Origin: Citrobacter freundii ATCC 8090 = MTCC 1658 = NBRC 12681
Lineage (GTDB): Bacteria; Pseudomonadota; Gammaproteobacteria; Enterobacterales; Enterobacteriaceae
DNA: 64,000 nucleotides
Direction: 5' to 3'
Assembly (NCBI RefSeq): GCF_011064845.1
Contig: NZ_CP049015.1
Location: 2,356,001 to 2,420,000 of the forward strand
The position numbers were made by a program, and so were the translations under genes. Positions 27,977-36,960 of the stretch are shown one piece after another. Below the pieces are notes generated by a model. It saw nothing but the letters and a program-made list of their open reading frames with translations. It searched no databases and was not told the origin of the DNA. Numbering within the stretch: position 1 is the first letter of the stretch; the number at the start of each line of letters is the position of its first letter.

Positions 27977-28675
27977 ATGCTGCAGGTGAAAGAACTCAAT
28001 CAATATTATGGTGGCAGCCATATTCTACGCGGGGTGAACTTTGAAGCGCGTATCGGTGAGGTGACATGTCTGCTGGGGCGTAACGGCGTGGGGAAAACAA
28101 CGCTACTTAAGTGTCTGATGGGGCTTATTCCGGCCCGCAGCGGAAGTGTGCTCTGGCAGGAGAAAAATGTCACTCAATGGAAGCCGCATCAGCGGGTCAG
28201 GGCCGGTGTGGCATATGTCCCGCAGGGGCGTGATATTTTTCCGCGTTTGACGGTAGAAGAGAATCTGCTGCTCGGCCTTTCCCGTTTTTCAGCACCGGAG
28301 GCCCGACATGTGCCGGATGATATTTACGCGCTCTTTCCGGTTTTACAGGAAATGAAGCATCGGCGGGGCGGAGATTTGTCCGGCGGGCAGCAGCAGCAAC
28401 TGGCGATTGGACGAGCACTGGCAAGTCGCCCACAATTGTTGATCCTTGATGAGCCTACCGAGGGGATCCAGCCGTCGGTGATTAAAGAGATTGGTCAGGT
28501 GATTTCCCAACTGGCGCATCGCGGCGATATGGCCATTTTGCTGGTGGAGCAGTTCTATGATTTTGCCGAGCAGCTCGCCGACAAATACCTGTTGATGTCG
28601 CGGGGCAGCATTATTCAAAGCGGCGACGGTAAAAATATGGAGGCCGAGGGCGTTCGGGGACTGGTTGCTATCTGA
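27977..28675 (+). CDS. urtE: Urea ABC transporter ATPase UrtE
   Basis: A 232-residue LivF-type ATP-binding subunit. Walker A is GRNGVGKTT, the signature LSGGQQQQLAIGRAL, Walker B LLILDEPTEGI, and the switch region LLVEQFYDF. It completes the urtABCDE set. The ATG at 27977 is five bases after AAGGAG; an in-frame GTG at 27971 lies inside that ribosome site. It converges with ydeE across a hairpin. Confidence 0.92.
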   Translation: MLQVKELNQYYGGSHILRGVNFEARIGEVTCLLGRNGVGKTTLLKCLMGLIPARSGSVLWQEKNVTQWKPHQRVRAGVAYVPQGRDIFPRLTVEENLLLGLSRFSAPEARHVPDDIYALFPVLQEMKHRRGGDLSGGQQQQLAIGRALASRPQLLILDEPTEGIQPSVIKEIGQVISQLAHRGDMAILLVEQFYDFAEQLADKYLLMSRGSIIQSGDGKNMEAEGVRGLVAI

Positions 28676-28680
28676 GGTAT

Positions 28681-28707
28681 GCGACAGAGCGACTGTGGCT
28701 CTGTCGC
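28681..28707. terminator. Hairpin between convergent urtE and ydeE
   Basis: A perfect ten-base-pair stem GCGACAGAGC/GCTCTGTCGC has a seven-base loop. T-tracts are poor on both sides, so it could be a bidirectional terminator or an mRNA-end stabiliser. Confidence 0.5.
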
Positions 28708-28718
28708 GAACATAATAA

Positions 28719-29906
28719 CTAGCAGACCGCCGTCTGGCCCCAGGGTTTGGCGCGCATGCCTTTTATCATTAGCGCCCAGGCAAGAATGATCGCCACTATC
28801 AGCGCCACAAACAGCGACCAGGGTGGCAATGTGGTTAAAATGACGCCGCTGACTAATGGGTTAACCGCTGCGCCAAGCCAGCCTAACGACTGGGCGGAAA
28901 AATAGCTGGCTTTCATACCTGCTGGCGCGATGTTGTCGATAAGCATGTATTCACCCGGCGCGTAGATGACTTCGCCGATAGTGAAAAAGGCAGCAGAAAT
29001 TCCCCATAACAACAGACTGTTGCCGGAGAAAGCGAAACCAACCAGGCCAACGACAAAGAAGACTGTACCCAATGTCATTAACGGGCGGATATTCGTGGCG
29101 GTGAGCCTGCGACCAAGTGCGTATTGCAGTGATACTACGATGGCGGCGTTGACGGGCAGGACGACTGCCACCACTTTCTCGGCAAAATCGCCGTTTGCAA
29201 CCACCATAACGTATTGCGAAATACAGGATGCAAAGGCACCGCCAACGAATGATGCCAAAAATGCTGACAGCGTAAACCAGAATAATGCTCTGTCGCGCAG
29301 CAGTACTGAAGGGGACCAAACAGCGGCATTTACACCTTCTGCGGTTGCCGGTGAACGTTTTACCCACGTCTGGATAAACACCAGAGGTAGCGCAGAACAG
29401 GCGGCAGCCAGCCAGAACGGCAGGTTAATGCTTTGCATAACCAGCAGCGTGCCCAGCGGCGGACCAACGGTCCAGCCGATGTTCAGCACGGTATAGTTAA
29501 GTGAGAAAATTTTCGTTTTGTTGGTCGCAGACAAGTTATCGGCAAACCAGGCTTTCAGCACCGTGGCGAAGACGGAGTAGGCGCAGTTGATCAGGGCAAA
29601 GAGCAAAACCACTATCACGACGTTATGCACCAGCGGAATAGCAATAAAGCCGGAGGCAAAGCCGCAGATAGCCAGCAACATATAGCGTTTTTTATCGAAC
29701 TTGTCGGCCAGAATACCAAAGCCAAGGCTGAAGACGACGCCTATGGTCAGTGCAACCGTCATCGCATAACCGATCAGGTCGACGCTCAGTTGATACTGTC
29801 GACTGAGGTAAATCGTCATAAATGGCAGCGTGGCGCCACGACCAATGGTTAATAACAAAGATGACGCAAGTAACGCGAGAGTGGACCTTCTCAGAGAGAT
29901 ATTCAT
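28719..29906 (-). CDS. ydeE: MFS dipeptide/multidrug exporter YdeE
   Basis: A 395-residue, twelve-helix MFS protein nearly collinear with E. coli YdeE, which exports some dipeptides and arabinose-like compounds when overproduced. The loop-2/3 motif GFGILADKFDKKRYM is clear, as is GRGATLPFMTIYLSR in helix 1. I started at the ATG at 29906, preceded by AGGAAA, matching the E. coli length; an ATG 15 bases upstream is less likely. In E. coli its neighbour on this side is dgcZ; here the urt operon lies between them. Confidence 0.92.
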   Translation of the reverse strand: MNISLRRSTLALLASSLLLTIGRGATLPFMTIYLSRQYQLSVDLIGYAMTVALTIGVVFSLGFGILADKFDKKRYMLLAICGFASGFIAIPLVHNVVIVVLLFALINCAYSVFATVLKAWFADNLSATNKTKIFSLNYTVLNIGWTVGPPLGTLLVMQSINLPFWLAAACSALPLVFIQTWVKRSPATAEGVNAAVWSPSVLLRDRALFWFTLSAFLASFVGGAFASCISQYVMVVANGDFAEKVVAVVLPVNAAIVVSLQYALGRRLTATNIRPLMTLGTVFFVVGLVGFAFSGNSLLLWGISAAFFTIGEVIYAPGEYMLIDNIAPAGMKASYFSAQSLGWLGAAVNPLVSGVILTTLPPWSLFVALIVAIILAWALMIKGMRAKPWGQTAVC

Positions 29907-30104
29907 TTTCCTGCCCGACAATGCATGTTGTTATGTTTTTTTTAGATATCAGAAACAAATAGCATGCTAAAAGTGTGATGTACACCCAATAAGTTGTCCG
30001 AAAATGCCCTGTGTGGCCTACCTGAATTAATGATCTGTTACGGTACAACGATTTCCGTTACTTTAACTTGTTTACAAAAATTTAATATTTGCAGGGGCGG
30101 TGGT

Positions 30105-31004
30105 ATGTCGCGTAAAGACGGGTTATTGGCGTTACTGGTCGTTGTGGTTTGGGGACTGAACTTTGTTGTCATTAAAGTGGGTTTGCACAATATGCCGCCG
30201 TTGATGTTGGCAGGGTTACGCTTTTTGTTGGTGGCGTTCCCGGCGATTTTTTTTGTTGCCCGCCCGAAAATTCCGCTTTCGCTTTTACTCGGCTACGGCC
30301 TGACAATTAGTTTTGGACAGTTCGCGTTTCTCTTCAGCGCCATCAAATTTGGTATGCCTGCCGGGTTAGCTTCTCTGGTATTACAGGCTCAGGCGTTTTT
30401 CACCATCATTCTGGGGGCATTCGCCTTTGGCGAACGTCTGCAGGGTAAACAGCTGGTAGGAATTGCGCTGGCGGTATTTGGTGTGCTGGTGCTGATTGAA
30501 GCCAGTCTGAACGGTCAGCATGTTGGCATGCTCGGTTTTATGCTGACGCTGGCGGCGGCGCTAAGCTGGGCCTGCGGCAATATCTTTAACAAAAAAATCA
30601 TGCAGCATACATCGCGTCCGGCCGTGATGTCGTTGGTGGTATGGAGCGCGTTAATCCCCATTGTTCCATTTTTCCTTGCCTCATTACTTCTCGATGGCCC
30701 AACGCAAATAGCCCAAAGTCTGGTGGCGATAGATATGACAACCATTTTGTCACTGGTGTATCTGGCGTTTGTGGCGACTATTGTGGGTTATGGCATCTGG
30801 GGTTCGTTACTCGGACGCTATGAGACCTGGCGGGTAGCGCCGCTATCGCTGTTGGTGCCGGTTGTCGGTCTGGCGAGTGCGGCCGTACTGCTGGACGAAA
30901 CGCTTAGCGGATTACAGCTACTTGGCGCGCTACTGATCATGGCTGGGCTGTATATCAATGTGTTTGGTTTTCGGTTGCGTAAAGTTGCGTCGGTGAGGGG
31001 CTAA
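30105..31004 (+). CDS. eamA: Cysteine/O-acetylserine exporter EamA (YdeD)
   Basis: A 299-residue DMT-superfamily exporter with ten membrane helices arranged as two EamA repeats. It is highly similar to E. coli EamA, which exports cysteine-pathway metabolites. The ATG at 30105 gives MSRKDGLLALLVVVVWGLNF and the E. coli length, with a GGGGCGGTGG leader; the in-frame upstream ATG at 29994 adds an implausible segment. It is divergent from ydeE and converges with the end of the mar operon over a shared hairpin. Confidence 0.93.
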   Translation: MSRKDGLLALLVVVVWGLNFVVIKVGLHNMPPLMLAGLRFLLVAFPAIFFVARPKIPLSLLLGYGLTISFGQFAFLFSAIKFGMPAGLASLVLQAQAFFTIILGAFAFGERLQGKQLVGIALAVFGVLVLIEASLNGQHVGMLGFMLTLAAALSWACGNIFNKKIMQHTSRPAVMSLVVWSALIPIVPFFLASLLLDGPTQIAQSLVAIDMTTILSLVYLAFVATIVGYGIWGSLLGRYETWRVAPLSLLVPVVGLASAAVLLDETLSGLQLLGALLIMAGLYINVFGFRLRKVASVRG

Positions 31005-31027
31005 AAAAAGCCCCGCAGTTGCGGGGC
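31003..31027 (-). terminator. Terminator of marRAB (overlaps the eamA end)
   Basis: An eight-base-pair GC-rich stem (31010-31017 with 31020-31027) has seven A residues on its left. On the minus strand these form the T-tract, so it terminates the mar operon. Confidence 0.82.
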
Positions 31028-31034
31028 AATATAA

Positions 31035-31253
31035 TTACAGGTTGCGCAGATTGTAATAAGGCACACCTAATTCGTCGGACTTGTCGCTGCCTGCACCCAT
31101 ATGATTAAAATCGAACGGGGACTGATCGTGCGCAGGGGGCATAATCATCGCGTCGCGACTGTTCTGTGTGGCAGGTTGCGCGGTCTGTTCCGCCATGCTC
31201 TGACCCGAAACAACAAACAGCAGGGCCAGCATCGCATAAGACAGAAGTTTCAT
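31035..31253 (-). CDS. marB: Periplasmic MarB
   Basis: 72 residues: a signal peptide (to about residue 21, ending GQSMAEQ) and a short polar mature region ending DKSDELGVPYYNLRNL, the conserved MarB tail. In E. coli MarB lowers marRAB expression by an unknown route from the periplasm. It is the last gene of marRAB, with 30 bases between the marA stop and its start. Confidence 0.9.
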   Translation of the reverse strand: MKLLSYAMLALLFVVSGQSMAEQTAQPATQNSRDAMIMPPAHDQSPFDFNHMGAGSDKSDELGVPYYNLRNL

Positions 31254-31283
31254 GATTTCCTCGGTTACGTCGTTAACTGGCGA

Positions 31284-31667
31284 TTAGCAATTACATTGAT
31301 TGAGTGGAAGCAAATAGCGCGATTCGCCATGCATATTCGTCATACGGTATTTGTGCGGCGGAACATCAAAATAGTTTTTGAATGTCCGGGTCAGCGTCTG
31401 CTGAGACTCAAAACCGTAACGCTCTGCCAGATAAAGAATGGGCTCGTTACTCTCTTTTAATTTTTGCGCTATTTCAGTCATTTTACGGCTGCGAATGTAT
31501 TGACCCAGTGAATGACCGGTTTCTTTTTTAAACATCCGTTGCAGGTGCCATTTGGAGTAACCTGAACGCTCAGACACTTTTTCCAGTGAGAGCGGCGATT
31601 CAAGGTTATTTTCGATCCAGTCCAAAATGCTATGAATAGTGATTGTGTCAGTATTGCGTCTGGACAT
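31284..31667 (-). CDS. marA: Multiple antibiotic resistance activator MarA
   Basis: A 127-residue AraC/XylS monomeric activator with two helix-turn-helix motifs ([20 protein letters not shown] and [18 protein letters not shown]). It turns on the mar/sox/rob regulon (acrAB, tolC, micF) by binding marboxes. It is almost identical to E. coli MarA, differing mainly at the extreme C-terminus (NQCNC here). I used the second of two in-frame ATGs, seven bases after AGAGGT; the first would add two residues. Confidence 0.96.
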   Translation of the reverse strand: MSRRNTDTITIHSILDWIENNLESPLSLEKVSERSGYSKWHLQRMFKKETGHSLGQYIRSRKMTEIAQKLKESNEPILYLAERYGFESQQTLTRTFKNYFDVPPHKYRMTNMHGESRYLLPLNQCNC

Positions 31668-31685
31668 CGTCATACCTCTTTCTGT

Positions 31686-32120
31686 TTACGGCAGGATTCT
31701 CTTAAGCAAGTGCTCAAGTGTGGCTACTTCATCCGCCGTTAAGTTTTTTGTTAGTTCCTGGTGCAGGTCTTGCCCTACTAATTGATGACACTGCTCGCAA
31801 ATTGCTGCGCCATGATCGGTGAGTTTTACCAGCACGCCACGCTTATCATGTGGATTCGGAAGCCTTTCTATCCAGCCTTTACAGGCCAGTCTGTCCAGCA
31901 TCCGCGTCAGGGCGCCAAGGTCGACAGACAGCACTTTTTTCAATTCGACAGGGGTGATGCACACCGCGCAACGGATGGAGCAGAGCACCTTGAACTGCGA
32001 TGCCGTGATATCCAGCGGTGACAGATAGTCGTTTAGCAAACGATCTTTTTTCTGATTAACCATATAGATCAAACGACCCAGTGGGATGATTTCGTTAAAC
32101 AGATCACTGGTGTTTTTCAC
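31686..32120 (-). CDS. marR: Repressor MarR
   Basis: A 144-residue winged-helix repressor that binds two operators in the marRAB promoter and is released by salicylate-type phenolics, copper or oxidation. The DNA-binding wing PHDKRGVLVKLT and the recognition helix region LGALTRMLDRLACKGW are intact. Three cysteines are visible (LCSIRCAVC), and a fourth lies in EQCHQ. Translation begins at a GTG (2118-2120 of the 30-kb block, i.e. 32118-32120), as in E. coli. No resistance-type truncation is seen. Confidence 0.95.
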   Translation of the reverse strand: MKNTSDLFNEIIPLGRLIYMVNQKKDRLLNDYLSPLDITASQFKVLCSIRCAVCITPVELKKVLSVDLGALTRMLDRLACKGWIERLPNPHDKRGVLVKLTDHGAAICEQCHQLVGQDLHQELTKNLTADEVATLEHLLKRILP

Positions 32121-32125
32121 AATGG

Positions 32126-32219
32126 TTGCCCTGGCAAGTAGTTAGTCACGGCTGATATTATTGCTTAGGCAAATATAAGTCAAACGAATGGATCCGCAAA
32201 TGCCACGTTTTGCTAAATC
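32126..32219 (-). promoter_or_regulatory. marRAB promoter with two MarR operators and a marbox
   Basis: MarR site II TTGCCCTGGCAA is at 32126-32137 and site I TTGCTTAGGCAA at 32161-32172. The minus-strand promoter has -35 TTGACT (32178-32183) and -10 TAATAT (32155-32160) separated by 17 bases. A marbox reading GATTTAGCAAAACGTGGCA on the minus strand spans about 32200-32219. The arrangement matches E. coli mar. Confidence 0.85.
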
Positions 32220-32377
32220 ATCAGACTAAATACCTGGCGAGTGGAATTTTAACGGTTTGATAATTATGGTTTATACGTGCGGATGAAAAATGAATCCTTA
32301 CATCACGAAAATGGCTTATCTCGCGGATTTCACCGTATACTTGCCGCTGACGATTAACGCACAGGAAAGATGACATT

Positions 32378-33043
32378 ATGATGGACTTGTTTAAAGCAAT
32401 AGGACTGGGGCTGGTAGTCCTGTTACCGTTGGCAAACCCGTTAACCACCGTGGCGTTGTTCCTTGGCCTCGCCGGCAATATGAACAGCGCAGAGCGTAAC
32501 CGTCAGTCACTCATGGCATCTGTCTATGTATTTGCCATTATGATGGTGGCGTACTACGCCGGGCAGGTGGTAATGAATACGTTCGGGATTTCGATTCCCG
32601 GGTTACGTATTGCGGGTGGGTTAATCGTTGCGTTTATCGGCTTTCGGATGCTGTTTCCACAGCAGAAGGCGCATGATTCTCCGGAAGCGAGAAGCAAGTC
32701 TGAAGAGCTGGAAGACGAACCGACGGCCAATATCGCCTTTGTACCGCTGGCCATGCCAAGCACTGCCGGCCCGGGGACGATTGCGATGATCATCAGCTCC
32801 GCGTCAACCGTGCGTCATGGCTCCGAATTTCCGGACTGGGTGATCATGATCGCGCCGCCGATTATTTTTGCGGTTGTCGGGATTATCCTGTGGGGCTGTT
32901 TGCGCAGTTCCGGGGGGATCATGCGGCTGGTCGGTAAAGGTGGTATCGAAGCGATTTCTCGTTTGATGGGCTTCCTGCTGGTGTGTATGGGCGTGCAGTT
33001 TATTATTAACGGCGTGCTGGAAATTATCAAAACCTACGCTTAA
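32378..33043 (+). CDS. marC: UPF0056 membrane protein MarC
   Basis: A 221-residue inner-membrane protein with six hydrophobic helices, beginning [20 protein letters not shown]. It has the E. coli MarC length and a highly similar sequence. Despite its name, deletion in E. coli does not alter multidrug resistance; function is unknown. It is divergent from marRAB and followed by a terminator shared with the convergent sotB. Confidence 0.94.
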   Translation: MMDLFKAIGLGLVVLLPLANPLTTVALFLGLAGNMNSAERNRQSLMASVYVFAIMMVAYYAGQVVMNTFGISIPGLRIAGGLIVAFIGFRMLFPQQKAHDSPEARSKSEELEDEPTANIAFVPLAMPSTAGPGTIAMIISSASTVRHGSEFPDWVIMIAPPIIFAVVGIILWGCLRSSGGIMRLVGKGGIEAISRLMGFLLVCMGVQFIINGVLEIIKTYA

Positions 33044-33051
33044 AATACTGT

Positions 33052-33080
33052 GCCCGGTAATATTTACCGGGCATATTTTT
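33052..33080 (+). terminator. Terminator between marC and sotB
   Basis: A nine-base-pair stem GCCCGGTAA/TTACCGGGC with a three-base loop is followed by ATATTTTTT on the plus strand. The minus side has a weaker T-rich stretch. Confidence 0.8.
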
Positions 33081-34276
33081 TATGAATGCTGAGGCTGTTC
33101 TTCCAGTGATACCGGCCATTTACGAAAGATAATCACCGACCATATCAACGCGGCAACGGCAGGCACTGCGCCGACGTAACCAATCGTAGACATTGACCAG
33201 TGCAAACTCACCTGATTGCCTACCAGCGCGCCAGCGCCAATACCGATATTAAAGATTCCTGAGAACAGCGCCATTGCGACGTCAGTCGCATCCGGAGCAA
33301 GCGCCAGAACTTTCACCTGCATACCCAGGCCTATCAGCATGATGGCGACGCCCCAGAAAATACTCAGGATGGCAAGGTGCATTTCGCTGTCAGCGGCGGG
33401 AAGTAACAGTACCAGGCATATCGTCAACAGGGCAATGGCACTGCTAATCAGTACGGACGCATGCAGATTACCCAGCTTACCGAAAATGACGCTACCGACA
33501 ATTCCCGCACCACCCAGAACCAGCAACAGGACAGTAGCAAAGTTTGCGCTCAGGCCCGCGACGGTCTGCACGAACGGCTCGATATAGCTGTAGGCCGTAT
33601 AGTGCGCGGTGACCACAATCACCGTCAGTAGATACAGACTCATCAATGCCGGGCGATGGAATAACACGGGCAGGCTTTTTAAAGAGCCGGAGTGCTCACT
33701 GGGTAGTTTGGGCAGGAGCTTAATCAGGCAAAGCAGGGTAACTAACGCCCCCATACCGATGGCGAAGAAGGTCGTGCGCCAGCCAAAATACTGACCGACG
33801 ATACGCCCGATGGGCAGCCCCAATACCATCGCCAGCGCAGTGCCAGTGGCAATCAGGCTGAGAGCCTGTGCACGTTTCCCGGCAGGAGCCAGGCGAATTG
33901 CCAGCGATGCGGTGATCGACCAGAAAATAGCGTGCGCAAAGGCAATACCAATACGGCTAATTACCAACACGGTAAAATTCCATGCCAGGAAAGAGAGCAC
34001 ATGGCTGGCGATAAACACAACAAACAGACAGATCAGAAGTTTTCGGCGCTCTACCTGACTGGTAAGTAACATGAAGGGGAGCGACATCAGGGCAACAACC
34101 CAGGCGTAGATCGTCAGCATGATCCCGACCTGAGCGGTCTGCATATTAAAGCTTTGTGCGATGTCGGAAAGCAAACCGACAGGGACAAACTCTGTGGTAT
34201 TGAAAATAAAACCGGCAATGGCAAGCGTAACTACCCGTAGCCACGCGACCTTGCGGGAAACAGTGTCTGTTGTCAT
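33080..34276 (-). CDS. sotB: MFS sugar efflux transporter SotB (YdeA)
   Basis: A 398-residue, twelve-helix DHA1-family exporter, nearly collinear with E. coli SotB, which exports arabinose, IPTG and related sugars. Family motifs seen are [18 protein letters not shown] in the first helix and the loop motif after helix 4 with [20 protein letters not shown]. The C-terminal tail is soluble and ends EEQPQHS. It converges with marC, and its stop codon abuts the T-run of the terminator. Confidence 0.93.
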   Translation of the reverse strand: MTTDTVSRKVAWLRVVTLAIAGFIFNTTEFVPVGLLSDIAQSFNMQTAQVGIMLTIYAWVVALMSLPFMLLTSQVERRKLLICLFVVFIASHVLSFLAWNFTVLVISRIGIAFAHAIFWSITASLAIRLAPAGKRAQALSLIATGTALAMVLGLPIGRIVGQYFGWRTTFFAIGMGALVTLLCLIKLLPKLPSEHSGSLKSLPVLFHRPALMSLYLLTVIVVTAHYTAYSYIEPFVQTVAGLSANFATVLLLVLGGAGIVGSVIFGKLGNLHASVLISSAIALLTICLVLLLPAADSEMHLAILSIFWGVAIMLIGLGMQVKVLALAPDATDVAMALFSGIFNIGIGAGALVGNQVSLHWSMSTIGYVGAVPAVAALIWSVIIFRKWPVSLEEQPQHS

Positions 34277-34498
34277 ATCAAATAAGAGGATTAGCTGCGA
34301 AAAGGTAAGGCCACGATCTTAAAACGTTTGCTGGCGAAAATACAATCATTTTGTGATGCGGATCTCATTTCATTGGCAGGGCGCTATAATTTGCTGCCGA
34401 ACATTCCTCATATTTTTAACTATTTCAATAATAATGAAATTCCGGGCGTATGACTTCACCCGGATATACAGTTATTCATGTTCTTTGAGGATCGCCAG

Positions 34499-35374
34499 TT
34501 ACTCCGGGCTCTGTGATAACTGAGGGTTCAACACCTCAATAAACGCTTCCAGTTGCCGCGTCATTGCACCTCTGCGCCAGACCAGCCATGTATTCAGCCA
34601 GCGCCAGTTCTCGCTTAGCGGCCAGGCGTTTACCTGATGATGCCCTGGCATGCTCTCCAGCATCGAACGCGGGATCAGTGCGATACCCGCTCCGGCAATG
34701 ACGCAGGCCAGCATACCGTGATATGACTCCATTTCGTGAATGGTGCCGGGCATGGCGCGATCGGCATGAAACCAGCTTTCAAAATGGCGGCGATAGGAAC
34801 AGTTGGCGCGAAAGGCGTAAATACTGCAACCGTTGACGTCGCTGGCCCGCTGAATGGGGGGATGACCGTTAGGAGTGACAATCATCATCTCTTCACGGTA
34901 GACCGGCATTCCTTCAAGGCCTGGATGGGTAATTGGGCCATCGACAAAGGCAGCGTTCAATGTACCGTCGAGCACGCCGTCCAGCATTGTGCCTGAAGGA
35001 CCCGTCGCTAACGCGAACTGAATTTTGGGGTAACGCTGGTTATATTCAGCCAGCGTGGCGGGGATGCGTACTGCTGCTGTACTTTCAAGCGAGCCGAGAG
35101 AGAAGAGTCCTTGCGGCTCATCCCCGGCGACGACCATCCTGGCTTCCTCAACCAGCGCGAGGATCCGCTGGCTGTAGCGCAAAAAGTTGTGCCCGGATGG
35201 GGAAAGCCGCAGACGCTGGTTTTCACGAATAAACAGATCAACGCCCAGGTCGGCTTCAAGCTGACGTATACGGGTGGTGAGATTAGATGGCACGCGATGA
35301 ACCTTCGCAGCGGCCTGCGTAATACTGCCAGTCTCCGCGACGGCATTAAACATTTCCAGCTGCGTCAGATCCAT
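34499..35374 (-). CDS. yneJ: LysR-family regulator YneJ (PtrR)
   Basis: A 291-residue LysR regulator with a winged helix at residues 1-60 ([20 protein letters not shown], recognition part [16 protein letters not shown]) and an effector domain. E. coli YneJ/PtrR represses the divergent sad gene and so putrescine/GABA catabolism. It lies 103 bases from sad, and that gap contains a ten-base inverted repeat that is a strong operator candidate. Confidence 0.92.
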   Translation of the reverse strand: MDLTQLEMFNAVAETGSITQAAAKVHRVPSNLTTRIRQLEADLGVDLFIRENQRLRLSPSGHNFLRYSQRILALVEEARMVVAGDEPQGLFSLGSLESTAAVRIPATLAEYNQRYPKIQFALATGPSGTMLDGVLDGTLNAAFVDGPITHPGLEGMPVYREEMMIVTPNGHPPIQRASDVNGCSIYAFRANCSYRRHFESWFHADRAMPGTIHEMESYHGMLACVIAGAGIALIPRSMLESMPGHHQVNAWPLSENWRWLNTWLVWRRGAMTRQLEAFIEVLNPQLSQSPE

Positions 35375-35394
35375 AATTTTCTCTATTCGTGAAT

Positions 35395-35455
35395 GGTATG
35401 GTTAATATTATTCATTTTTCAGAAAGAGTAAATATGCTCATGATATAACCATACC
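35395..35455. promoter_or_regulatory. Candidate YneJ operator: ten-base inverted repeat between yneJ and sad
   Basis: GGTATGGTTA (35395-35404) and its exact complement TAACCATACC (35446-35455) are 41 bases apart in the divergent promoter region. LysR proteins often bind two such sites at this scale. Binding by YneJ is inferred. Confidence 0.55.
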
Positions 35456-35477
35456 CTGCGATAAAGAGAGGCACTTA

Positions 35478-36866
35478 ATGACTATCACAGCAGCAACACA
35501 TGCGATTTCTATTGACCCTACCAGCGGTGAAAGACTGACGGCGACGCCGTGGGCCAGCGTGGAAGAGATTGATCATGCGCTGAACCTTGCAGCGAATGGC
35601 TATAGCGAATGGAAACACACTTCCGTTGAGCACCGTGCGCAAACGCTGCGCCATATTGGGCAAGCTCTGCGCCATCGTGCGGAAGAGATGGCGCAGTGTA
35701 TCTCACGTGAAATGGGTAAACCCATTAAGCAGGCGCGGGCTGAAGTCGCTAAGTCAGCTGCGTTGTGTGACTGGTACGCCGAGCATGGACCGGCGATGCT
35801 CAGTCCGGAACCCACGCTGGTGGAGAACAACCAGGCGGTGATTGAGTATCGTCCGGTAGGAACTATTCTGGCGATCATGCCGTGGAACTTCCCACTCTGG
35901 CAGGTAATGCGAGGTGCCGTCCCGATTCTGTTGGCCGGAAATGGTTACCTGTTAAAGCATGCGCCTAACGTAACCGGCTGTGCTGCAATTATTGCGCAGG
36001 TTTTCGCTGATGCGGGTGTACCGGCAGGGGTTTACGGTTGGGTGAATGCCGATAACGCAGGGGTCAGTCAGATGATCAATGACCCGCGTATCACGGCGGT
36101 AACGGTGACGGGTAGTGTTCGTGCTGGTGCGGCGATTGGTGCCCAGGCGGGGGCCGCGTTAAAAAAATGCGTTCTTGAACTGGGGGGCTCCGATCCGTTT
36201 ATTGTCCTTAATGATGCAGACCTCGATCTGGCCGTTAAGGCGGCGGTCGCCGGGCGTTATCAGAATACCGGGCAGGTTTGTGCGGCAGCCAAACGCTTTA
36301 TTATCGAAGAAGGGATAGCGGCAGAATTTACTTCACGCTTTGTGGCCGCTGCGAGCGCGCTCAAAATGGGCGATCCGCTGAACGAAGAAAACGATCTGGG
36401 GCCGATGGCGCGATTTGATCTGCGTGATGAGCTGCACCAGCAGGTTGAAGCCACCCTTGCCGAAGGGGCGCGGTTACTTCTCGGCGGGGAAAAAATTGCG
36501 GGTCATGGTAATTACTATGCCGTGACGGTACTGGGCGATGTTACTCCAGAGATGACGGCGTTCCGCCAGGAACTGTTTGGTCCGGTTGCGGCAATTACTG
36601 TGGCGAAGAATGCGGAACATGCCTTAGCGCTGGCGAATGACAGTGATTTCGGCTTATCTGCCACGGTGTTTACTGCGGATGAAGTGCTGGCGCAGAAGAT
36701 GGCGTCACGCCTGGAGTGTGGTGGCGTATTCATCAATGGTTACAGTGCCAGCGATGCCCGCGTTGCGTTTGGCGGTGTGAAGAAAAGTGGTTTTGGCCGA
36801 GAGCTTTCGCACTTTGGTTTGCATGAGTTTTGTAACGTGCAGACCGTCTGGAAAAACCGCCTTTGA
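35478..36866 (+). CDS. sad: NAD(P)+-dependent succinate semialdehyde dehydrogenase Sad (YneI)
   Basis: A 462-residue aldehyde dehydrogenase. The NAD-binding part includes [13 protein letters not shown] and [12 protein letters not shown]; the catalytic glutamate is in LELGGSDPF and the nucleophilic cysteine in [12 protein letters not shown]. It oxidises succinate semialdehyde from GABA and putrescine breakdown to succinate. The gene and its divergent regulator yneJ match E. coli. The start follows GAGAGGCAC. Confidence 0.94.
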   Translation: MTITAATHAISIDPTSGERLTATPWASVEEIDHALNLAANGYSEWKHTSVEHRAQTLRHIGQALRHRAEEMAQCISREMGKPIKQARAEVAKSAALCDWYAEHGPAMLSPEPTLVENNQAVIEYRPVGTILAIMPWNFPLWQVMRGAVPILLAGNGYLLKHAPNVTGCAAIIAQVFADAGVPAGVYGWVNADNAGVSQMINDPRITAVTVTGSVRAGAAIGAQAGAALKKCVLELGGSDPFIVLNDADLDLAVKAAVAGRYQNTGQVCAAAKRFIIEEGIAAEFTSRFVAAASALKMGDPLNEENDLGPMARFDLRDELHQQVEATLAEGARLLLGGEKIAGHGNYYAVTVLGDVTPEMTAFRQELFGPVAAITVAKNAEHALALANDSDFGLSATVFTADEVLAQKMASRLECGGVFINGYSASDARVAFGGVKKSGFGRELSHFGLHEFCNVQTVWKNRL

Positions 36867-36960
36867 TGGTGTAGGTGCCTCCGCTGGGGGCACCTGTCTT
36901 ATTTCTGCAATTTTTCTGTCATTTACTCTCCGTACACTCGCGTCTAACGCTTTGATACAG

